Shown: one piece after another, positions 50,161 to 64,000 of the stretch | How positions within the stretch are numbered: the first letter of the stretch is position 1 | How the letters are laid out: every line of letters starts with the position of its first letter | Assembly: GCF_041296265.1 (NCBI RefSeq) | Contig: NC_091693.1 | Span: 23,932,001-23,996,000, forward strand | Length of the DNA: 64,000 nucleotides | DNA from: Equus caballus | Lineage: Eukaryota; Chordata; Mammalia; Perissodactyla; Equidae | Direction: 5' to 3' | The notes under the pieces: generated by a model | What the model saw: only the letters and a program-made list of their open reading frames with translations | What the model was told of the DNA's origin: nothing | Database searches by the model: none | Translations under genes and position numbers: made by a program

Positions 50161-51590
50161 TAGATTCTAAGTTTCGGTGTCTTCAGGGTTGGTTTCTGGA
50201 GAATTGTTTTTGTCCTTCTGTTCTGAACTGTTGCTATAGGTTCTGACGGTGTTTAACCAGCAAATCTTTCGCCGGCACGTTGTGGTTGTATTAGGTTGCA
50301 GATTCCACATGCTACCACTAGGGGGAAGCAGGCGCTGTGTTTCTGATCTCACCCCGTCTGCGGGAAGTTGTGGGAGTACTATGGGCGCTTGTGCTCCCCA
50401 GCATTGCGTTTGGGCGCAGGTGGCGACTGTGCTTGGTGGGCGGGGCTTCCTCGCACGGTCCAAGCCTGGGCCAGGCCTTGGGGCCACAATGACATGGTGG
50501 GCTCTCCTGCCCCTGGGAAAGCAATCATGAGCAGGCTGCCTCTGTCTCTTCCTACAGTTGTTCTGAGCACCCAGCCGGGAATGCAGTTGCCTGGGCGCAT
50601 AGATCTGCCATCGCCTCCTTTGTGGCTGGCCTGGCCACTGTGCTTGATGGGCATGGCTTCTCCGAGGGACCAGGCTTGTGCCTCTGCTTGGGGCCACAGT
50701 GGCGTGGTGGGCTCCCCCACCACTGGGAAATCAATCACTAGCGGGCTAAGTGCTGCCATTGCTTCTTCCTACAGTCACTCTGAGAGGTCTTCCCACGCTC
50801 GGGATGCTGCGGTACTCATGGCGCCCGCACCAAGCAGGAAAGCATTTGTGCACGTGCACAGGGCTGTGGGGAAAGGGCAGGGGCGTCCTCGCCCATCTCC
50901 ACCTCTTCCCGGAGAGCCCGTCCATCCGCCTTCAGATTTGTAGCTGCGTGAGTCTCTCAGGTGTCCTATTGTGCTGTGTGGGTTTCCTCCATTGGTCAAA
51001 GAATATCCATTTAGTGGTAGTTCAAAGATAACAGCTCACACACCCAGGTTGCGGCCATCACTCTCCAAGAATTTCCTTTTTTTCTTTTTTCAGATTTACT
51101 TTAAGCATGTGTGTAATTGCTCTTCAAAGCATTTTTATTATGGCTGTTTTACAGTCCTTATCAGATAATTCCAACCTCTTTGTCATCTCGGCGTCAGCAT
51201 CTGTTGACAGTGGTCTTTTCTTATTCAAGGTGAGATTTTCCTGGTTCTTGTTATGAACTGGACGTTTTGGGTGTTATGTTGTGAGAGTCTGGATCTCATT
51301 TAACTCTTCTGTTACAAAAGGCTTTTCTGAAGCGTGGCTGGGGTACTGATTCATTACCGCCAGGAGGAAGGTACAGTCCCCGTCCCCCACGTGGCTCCCT
51401 TGACACCCACTGTGTCACTCCTGGGCTCCCAACGGTCTTAGCCCATCTGCTGCTTTCTCTCCACTGTTTGGAGAATTCTCAAATTTGTTGTTTATACAAG
51501 GTGCAGGAGATTTACTGTGTCTTATGGGGGGTTAGGGAGACAAACTTCTACTTCCCCTTGGTCCAAAATTGGAAGTCTGACATGCAGGTG
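50161..51590 (-). mobile_element. GC-rich stretch with 211-bp tandem unit; likely an L1 5' region
   Basis: Two tandem units start at 50431 (gcttggtgggc) and 50642 (gcttgatgggc), each with ggggccaca, tggtgggctc and cttcctacag at the same offset. 51060-51590 looks like an old L1 5' region in antisense (tcaaagcatttttattatgg, gatctcatttaactcttctg). Several long frames on both strands come from base composition, not from a known protein. The L1 assignment of the GC-rich part is an inference. Confidence 0.45.
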
Positions 51591-53065
51591 ATTTTTATAT
51601 ATTGATGATGTATCCAGTGACACTGGATCAAGAAGAATAGATCTATGTATTATTTGGGGATTTCTATCCACAGAATTTTGTAATCTGTGAGTATTACAGT
51701 TTCACTCCATCCCCTCAGTGCTTATGATGTTATTTTTCTTTATGTAATTGGTTGGTTCTTTCAGTGCCCTGCTGGATAAAAGTAGTCATAGTGAACATTC
51801 TTGTCTCATTCTCCGTCACAGGCAGAAAGATTTCAAATTTTTACTTTTAGAAATTATTTTTTATTGTAGATTTTTAAGGTTCCTATGATAAATGACAGAA
51901 AACTCCCTTTTATTTCTGAGGAGTGGTTTTTTTTTTCATTATAAATGGTGATGTATTTTTCATAAACTTTGAACCTGTCGATGTGATCCTTTTTTTCTAT
52001 TTGTTCTTTTGTTTTTGAATTGCATTGATTGATTTTTGAATGTGAAGCCAACCACGCATTTCTGAAAAGAACATACTAGCACGGTCATCATGATATATAA
52101 TCCATTTTACATATCGCTGACTCTCATTTGGGAGTATTTTGTTTAGGAATCCACATGTAAGTTCCTGTAAGAGATTTCTGTGATTTTCCCATTTTGTAGT
52201 TTCCTTGTCAGGTTTTACTATCAATTTTTTTGTAGCCTGAAAAAATGTGTCAGGAGGAATATTCTCTTCTTCAATTTCGGAGGAAAGCGTTTAAGTTTGG
52301 TATATGTGCGTGTGTGTGTATGGGTGTGTGTGTATGAATTTTGTTGTGTGTCTGTGTATGTATGTCTGTGTCCAGGTGTGTGTGTGTGTGTATTTCATAA
52401 ATACATAAATGTTTGGAAACATTCACTAGTGAAGTTTTCGAGACTCAGAGTTCACTTTTTGGGACAAGTTTTAATTACAGGTTCAACATATTTACTATAT
52501 AGGACAATTCAAATTTTCTATTTATTTTTATGTCCATCATTTTGGTAAATTGTACTTTTTGGAATTTTGTCCATTTCATCTACATTTTCTAATATATTGG
52601 TATAAAATTTTTCATAATGGTTCGTTATGTATTTAAAGTCTGTAGGATTTGTGATACTGTCCCGATAATGTAATGCGTTCCTTCTCTCTTTCTTCCTTCA
52701 GTGTTGAGACTGGAATTTGTAAGTGTGATTAATGTTTTCAAGAACGAGTTTTTTGGCTTTATTGATTTTTCTCTGTTTTTTATCTGTCCTCATTGGTAGC
52801 TACTGTCATCATTATTATTTCCCTCCTTCTACCTTCATTTTGAAAAATTTGCTATTCTTTTTCTAAATTCTTGATAAAATACTTTAGATAATTTATTTTC
52901 ACCTTTTCTTTTCTAATATATCCATTCGTGGTTCTCAATTTGCCCATTTCATAGGTTTGATATGTAATAGTTCCATTATCATCATACTTGAAACCTTCTC
53001 TTCCTTCTATTTTGGATTTCTCATTTCTCTCATGGATTACTGAAAAGTTGCTTTATTTCTGAAAT
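51591..53065 (-). mobile_element. Old L1 ORF2 fragment, antisense
   Basis: Antisense ORF2 words are frequent (aaccacgcatttctgaaaag, gttcttgataaaatac, tcatttctctcatggattac) but strongly diverged. A (gt)n stretch occupies about 52311-52392. Confidence 0.65.
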
Positions 53066-53255
53066 GTGGGGATATCAGTTATCTTTCACTGCAGAATCAG
53101 GTGACTCCCAGTGAGTCCCAGAAGCTCCTAGTCCACGTTACGATTTCAGGCTGGCTGGGGGTCATTAGCTGAGTGTCCACTGGGGGCAGCTCCTGTGCCT
53201 TCTGGGGTCCCTGCAGTCTCCCTCCCTGGAAGGTGGGGTCCGGGTCCTTCCTGGG

Positions 53256-58843
<5,588 letters not shown>

Positions 58844-60849
58844 GGCACCTGTTCTGAGTGCTCCCGCTGTGCAGATGGAGGAGACCACGGGGCCCGAAGG
58901 ACAGAGAGATGCACAAGATGTGGTAAGTCAGGGGCTGCTGCCGCCCATTCGGGTTCCCACAGCTGTGGACCCACAGGAAGGGGATGACCCCTCCCTGGGC
59001 CTGGCTCTGCTTTGCTCCAGGGCAGGGGCTCAGGAGAACTCCAGGCCCCCTGGAGACATCTCAGCCCAGAGCTGAGGTCTCACCTGGTTCCCATGACTCT
59101 TTCTGCCTAGCCTGAATCCCGCTCGGGGTGGGTGAGGACCCAGGTTCTCATCCTGAGCCCGTCTCTGACAGTCTGGCTCTGAATAGGACCTGCCACTTAT
59201 TTCCTCAGCTCCTCCACAATTGGAATTTACTTTCTGTCTTTGTCCAGTCCATGAACAAATATTTACTGAGCTCCTACTATGAACAAGTCATTGGTGTGAG
59301 ACACCAGAAATATATCCGTGATCCAGGTAAATCATTTGCTGTATTTTGAGAAGTCAGATTAACAGAATATGGACATTCAAAGGCTAATATTACCACTAGT
59401 TTATTGACAAGGGAAAAATATGAAGATTACGAGAATAATTGGAGACCATGACTAGACTATGATTGAGGAGGGGGAGACCTATGGGATGGGACACCTATGA
59501 GAACTTTCTAGAGATGAAAGAAGATTCTAGAGAAGCCTGCGACGACACGGAGAATGTCTGAAAGGGAAGAGGAGAGGGGAAGGTGGTGACTAATTATGCA
59601 AGGTGCCGTCCACGGTGCCAGGACATTGTATTTTATTTTTAAGAGAAATAGAATACATTAGCAAAGACTGTTATGATAAAAAAATTTATGAGACTCATAT
59701 TATGTGCCATACAGCAAATAAATAAAAAGAAGTAAAAATAATTGAACTCCATTACTCCTACACTAGCATGTCAATCAGTAAAGTAAATGATTTACATGAA
59801 CTTCTCAATATGAAGCTCGCATGCCCCTTAATGAGGCGCAAACACATAACAGAGGTTAGAGATGATACAGAGTTACCTTTGTTGTTTTTTGGACTGGGAA
59901 TTGGGAAGGAATTTCTCTGGTCCAACCTCTGCAGAGGACTGATATGGGAAAACACAGAAGTGTTTAATGGCCCAGCATCTGAGTGTGTGTGTATATTTGT
60001 GGTGTAACTGTACTGTCTAGTTTAGAGGGAGGGAGAAGTGAGAAATGAGGGTGGAGGGTCACATCTGGACTGATCATGAACAACCTTGAGTTCAGAGAGA
60101 AGAGTTTGGAGTTGCCCCTGAAGACAGTGAGGACCATGGAAGGATGTGGGGCAGGGAAGGGACAGATCCTGAAATGGAAGAATGGTTAGAGAGACTGATA
60201 TGTGGAGGGTGAACTGGAGAAGGTAGTGTGGGCCGGCAGCTCAGAAACCAATAAAGTGGTGGATGTGACCACACAAGCCAGATGTGTCCAGGTGTGGGCT
60301 CTGGGCTGGACTCTGTGGATGGGAGGGTAGCAGGGGTCAGAGGGATTCTGGAGGCTGAATGGCTTTTATTGGGTGATTGACTGAGAGGTCTAAGAGACAA
60401 GGAAGTGAAGGCAACCTTCCCTCTCTGCCTTGGTTGAGTGGAGACATCAATGGTGCCCTCAGAGACATGGTGAGCCACGTGGTGGTGGGGATGGAGAGGC
60501 CTGGGGAGTTTGGTACAATATGCTTCTGCTCCCACAGGAAAGCACAACTCTTCCTCTTGTTCCTGGAATGTGGGTTTTCCTTCTCGCAAACAGCTCCCTG
60601 AGTGACATGCTGGTTTCTGTAAAAAGCAGGACCCCTCTCTCTATCACCTTGGGGTGAATCAGTTGAGTCATTTCTGCCTGTTGAGAGCACCCTTCAATGC
60701 TGGGTGTCGCTCACCACTTAACCCTGTGGAGAGTTCAGAATTCAGACAAGAATGGTCTTCATCATTGTTCCTGTTTCAGGACAGTGATATATGCAAGAGC
60801 AAGAGAAGAAGTAGCTGCTAAAGATGGTCAACCCATTCAGGAAGTGGCA
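58844..60849. repeat. Upstream flank of the LILRB pseudogene, shared with the other units
   Basis: There is no gene here. 60040-60700 resembles 14380-15050 and 34620-35230 (for example agttgagtcatttctgcctg at 60661). 59200-59340 contains an L2/MIR-like word (aaatatttactgagctccta). 59600-59960 is unassigned. Overlapping frames on both strands at 60090-60690 have no family features. Confidence 0.6.
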
Positions 60850-61490
60850 GTACTACAATTTATATTAATGTTTATATTTATTTTTTATTTCCTCACTCAC
60901 ATATTAATTACTTAATTTAATGTACCTATCTACCTATCCGTCCAATTTTATATAGACGTGGTTGACATACAGCACTAAGTTTACAGTGCACAGCATAATC
61001 ACTTAACTTACACATATAGTGAAAAGATGACCACAGTAAACTTAGTTAACATCCATCATCTCACATAGAAAAAAATAAAAGAAAAAAATGGCTTTTTTCC
61101 TGTAATGAGAACTCTCATCTGCTCTCTACTCTCTAGATCTACTCTCTAACAACTTTCAGATATACCGTATTATCAGTGCTAACTACGCTCATCATATTGG
61201 TCATTCCATCCCCAGTCCTTATCTATCTTATAACAGAAGGTTTATATCTCTTGGCCCCCTTCATCCAGTTCTCCCTCCCCCACCCTTGACTCTAGTGAAC
61301 ACAAATATAATCTCTTTTTCTAGGAGTTTCTTTTTTTGTTTTTAGATTCCACATATAAGTGAGATCATACAGAATTTGTCTTTCTCTGACTTATCTCATT
61401 TAGCATAATGCCTTCAAGGTCCATCTATGTTGTTGCAAATGGAAGGATTTCCTTCTTTTTATGGCTGACTAATATTCCAGTGTACATTCA
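60850..61490 (-). mobile_element. Old L1 3'-end fragment, antisense
   Basis: It contains gtggttgacatacagcact, ttagttaacatccatcatct, acatataagtgagatcatac and gccttcaaggtccatctatg, all L1 3'-end words in antisense. It lies where the left-hand KIR-like copy has its D0 exon, so it marks the truncation edge. Confidence 0.75.
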
Positions 61491-61509
61491 CTTCTTTGTT
61501 CTTGATTTT

Positions 61510-62835
61510 GTTGCTTGTGAAAGAGTGTTGATAAAAACTTGAACAAAGTTTCCCTTAAAAGACAATTTTAAATAACAACAGTTATGCATGGGAGAAAGGA
61601 GCAAGTTCTACTTGAGGAAAATGAGGTAAAATATGAGCCATGATCTGATCCTGCATCAGAGCATGCCCTGAGGTCCAGGTGGCCCTGCCTGATTACCAGT
61701 CCTCTCCCCTGAGGTGGGTCTAGTGGGAGGCCCTGCAGATCCTAGTTTCAAGAACAGGTCAGAGAAGTCGTTGGAGGTCCTGGTCCTAGGAGGGCTCTGT
61801 GGCTCCCGTATTCTGTCCCCCTCTCATTATAGAGATGACCCTTATCTGCTCCTACTCCAGTTTCAGAAATTCACAGCCTCCTTCAGGGGAACACAGAGCT
61901 GGGTTAGCCTCTTGGGAGTGTGCAGGTAGTGTCCAGGACAAAATAAGAACCTAGGATCCACAGGACATGCTGCTCTCCTTGTACTTGCAGAAGTGTCACC
62001 ATGGGTCCCCCAGTGTCATCTCTATCAGCCCCAACTCCTCTGCAACCCTCCAGCCCTGGGTAAAACACACTGTTTTTGATCCACACAGTAATGAGGGAAT
62101 GGGGAAGACTCAAACACCTGTGCCTAGATCCATTGGCTCAGACAGAATCCTGGAAGGAAACCACATCAGAGATGATGATTTGTCTCCAGTGGATCCCAGG
62201 CTTCAGTGAAGCTCCATCCATGGAACCTGGTCATGTGCCGTGAGGAAGCCCAGCTTTCCACCATGACCCTCTCCTCCCTTCCCTTCCAGGACTCACCAAG
62301 ACCCAGGAGGCTGAGGAATTTGGGGGACGTGGTGCTGCTTCTGTCAGGCAGGAGACAGGAGCCAAGCAAGGCTGACAAGTTCACAGGATGTGGTGGGCAG
62401 GGTCCCCACATCAAAGTTTGTAGCGTTCACAAGGTGCCTGACACACAGGAAGAGGACTGGCGTCTTGTCACCCTAAAGGTCAGGGATGCTCAGGGTCTGT
62501 TTTGAGCCATGTCACTGAACATGCCACATGTCCAAAGTCACATTTATTTTTCCTAAACTCTACTCTCATGTAAGGATTTTAACAGATCTTTGCTGCATTT
62601 TTACGTCATAGATATTATTCAATTTATAACATGCAAGATTCCCTTCTCCAGCTAATATATAAATATTATCATTATACAACTCTTTGCAAAAAGAATATCC
62701 AATGTGTCTCCCACTAATATTTTTTAGGCTTTGTACTACCTGAAAATTCTTTATTTCCGTAAATAAAAAAAACAAAGCAGCTAACTAGAACCTTTGTTTC
62801 TCTCTCCCCGCCCCCCCCAGCTTTATTGGGACATA
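61510..62835. repeat. Segmental duplicate of 970-2115
   Basis: It is collinear with the left-hand KIR-like leader region from gagtgttgataaaa to the L1 tail agctttattggg. About 150 bases at 62540-62690 are absent from the left copy. Confidence 0.8.
62297..62330 (-). pseudogene. KIR-like leader exon 1 relic, start codon ACG
   Basis: The 34 bases match the leader exon at 1763-1796 in sequence and donor (cttg|gtgagt) and would read SPKFLSLLGL, but the initiator is ACG instead of ATG. The surrounding block 61510-62835 is a duplicate of 970-2115. No Ig exon follows downstream because L1 and the LILRB flank take its place, so this is a truncated copy. Confidence 0.75.
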
Positions 62836-63530
62836 ATTGACAAAAAGGAATCGTATATATTTAACGTGTACATCTTGATGTTGTGGAATATATGTACATT
62901 TTGAAAAGATCACCATGTCAAGCTAATTAACACGTCAGTCACTTCACATAGTTACCGTGTGTGTGTGTCTGTGTGGTGAGAACTCTTGAGATCTCTTAGC
63001 AAATTTCAAGTGTATAACACATTGTTATCACCTATAGTCACCACACTGTACCTTAGGTCTCCAGAAATTATTCATCTTATAACTGACAGTTTGTAACATT
63101 TGATCAACATCTCTCCATTTTCCCCAGCCTCTAGTCTCTGGTAATCACCATTCAACTCTGTGTTACCAAGAGTTTAGCTTTTTTTTCCCACTACATATAA
63201 GTGAAATCATGCAATATTTCTCTTCCTATATCTGGCTTATTTTACTTAGTGTATTGTCCTCCAGGTTCATCTGTGTTGTCATAAATGGTGGAATTTCTAT
63301 CCTTTCTTAAGGCTGAATAATGTTCCATTGTATGCACCACATTTTCTAATCCTCATGCCCTTTGATGGACACTCATGTTGTTCCCTTATCTTGGTTGTTG
63401 AGAATGATGCTGCAATACACACAGGGTGCAGATATCACTTTGACATCCTGATTTCCTTTCCTTTGGATATACCCCCAGAATGGCATTGCTGGATCACATC
63501 GTAGTTCTATTTTCAGTTTTCTAAGGAACC
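62815..63530 (-). mobile_element. Old L1 3' end, antisense
   Basis: It starts with ccagctttattgggacataa and runs through cacttcacatagttaccgtg, acataagtgaaatcatgc and ggatatacccccagaatggc. The left-hand duplicate keeps only the first 50 bases of this element (2110-2160) before a younger L1. Confidence 0.8.
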
Positions 63531-64000
63531 TCTGTACTAGCTGTCGGGTCTGTGGGTGGCTGCCAGCACTGTCTGTGGGCTGGCTGAGATCCCGTGTTGT
63601 CTGCTGTGAGCTCCTCTCCATTTCTTTGTGCTTTGCTGCCCCCAGAGGATCCAGCCATGCTGATTCCCTCAGCAGGACAGAAGGGGGCTTTCAGGCAGCA
63701 CCTGGAAATGCTTCAGATGTGACGCTCACGTTGCTCTCTTCCCTCCTGGGAGGAATCGCAGGTGGAGGGGCCTCTCTCTGTGCTGAGCTGAGCCAGCTGG
63801 TGGGAAGGGTGATGCAGGTGAGGTGAAGCTCATCTCTGCACCCTTTCCAATGTGGTTCTTCTCAGGCTGTGTGCTCCACCAGCATGCTCAGACCTTACAC
63901 CTGGACTCCACAGCTTTCATAAAGATATTTACGTCTGCGGATGGTGGTTAAATCGTGGTTTCTGTGGGCGATGAGTGCTGGGTCTTCCTATCTCACCATC
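63531..64000. other. No feature recognised
   Basis: This GC-balanced sequence shows no identifiable exon or repeat. An 83-residue frame at 63575-63826 shows no family motif. It begins immediately where the L1 similarity stops. Confidence 0.35.

Noticed and set aside
50167-50943. Long overlapping frames of 126-191 residues on both strands
   Set aside because: They are open on both strands because the stretch is GC-rich and tandemly repeated. There is no protein motif or splice context, and L1-type sequence lies on either side.
60090-60690. Frames of 117-165 residues on the minus strand as a gene
   Set aside because: They lie in flank shared by several receptor units, have overlapping frames on both strands, and show no motif, signal peptide or splice pattern.

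Overview
The window is mammalian, and the repeats point to a horse-type perissodactyl. It carries three copies of the equine tRNA-derived SINE (ERE), two of them with clear target-site duplications, and many L1 copies, together with MIR and MaLR fossils. The genes are all fragments or members of the leukocyte receptor complex (LRC): KIR-like and LILR/FCAR-like immunoglobulin receptors. All recognisable exons lie on the minus strand, so each gene reads from high to low coordinates. Species and locus are inferred from sequence features, not from a database search.

Layout. 1-1.8 kb holds the 5' end of a KIR-like gene (leader exon at 1763-1796, a D0-type Ig exon at 486-767) that would continue beyond the left edge. 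2.1-8.1 kb is L1 (minus), interrupted by an LTR and two ERE SINEs. 8.1-35.3 kb is a duplicated LILR/FCAR-like array with five copies of a transmembrane/3'-end module (about 10.8, 16.8, 20.1, 23.1 and 31.0 kb). Only one unit is complete and open: a five-exon gene at 23021-26409 predicted to encode a 264-residue, two-Ig-domain activating receptor with a membrane arginine and a short tail. Two units (10.7-13.1 kb and 30.9-33.3 kb) are pseudogenes, and two (16.7 and 20.1 kb) are orphan transmembrane exons. 35.3-53.1 kb is a repeat block: nested L1 copies, one L1 with an inverted 5' piece, a MaLR LTR, an ERE in an L1, and a GC-rich stretch with a 211-bp tandem unit. 53.2-58.8 kb is a LILRB-type (inhibitory, four-Ig, ITIM-bearing) pseudogene with nearly the full exon set. 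61.5-62.8 kb is a second copy of the KIR-like leader region whose start codon is ACG.

How it fits together. In this family activating members pair with the FcR gamma chain through a membrane arginine, while inhibitory members carry cytoplasmic ITIMs. The window has one apparently working activating gene surrounded by decayed relatives, a broken inhibitory gene whose last two-ITIM exon is still open, and two KIR-like leader regions. This matches the known biology of horses, where KIR is reduced and Ly49 is expanded. Most of the intergenic DNA is shared flank that was duplicated with the receptor units, plus transposon debris. No RNA gene, CRISPR array or non-receptor host gene was recognised.
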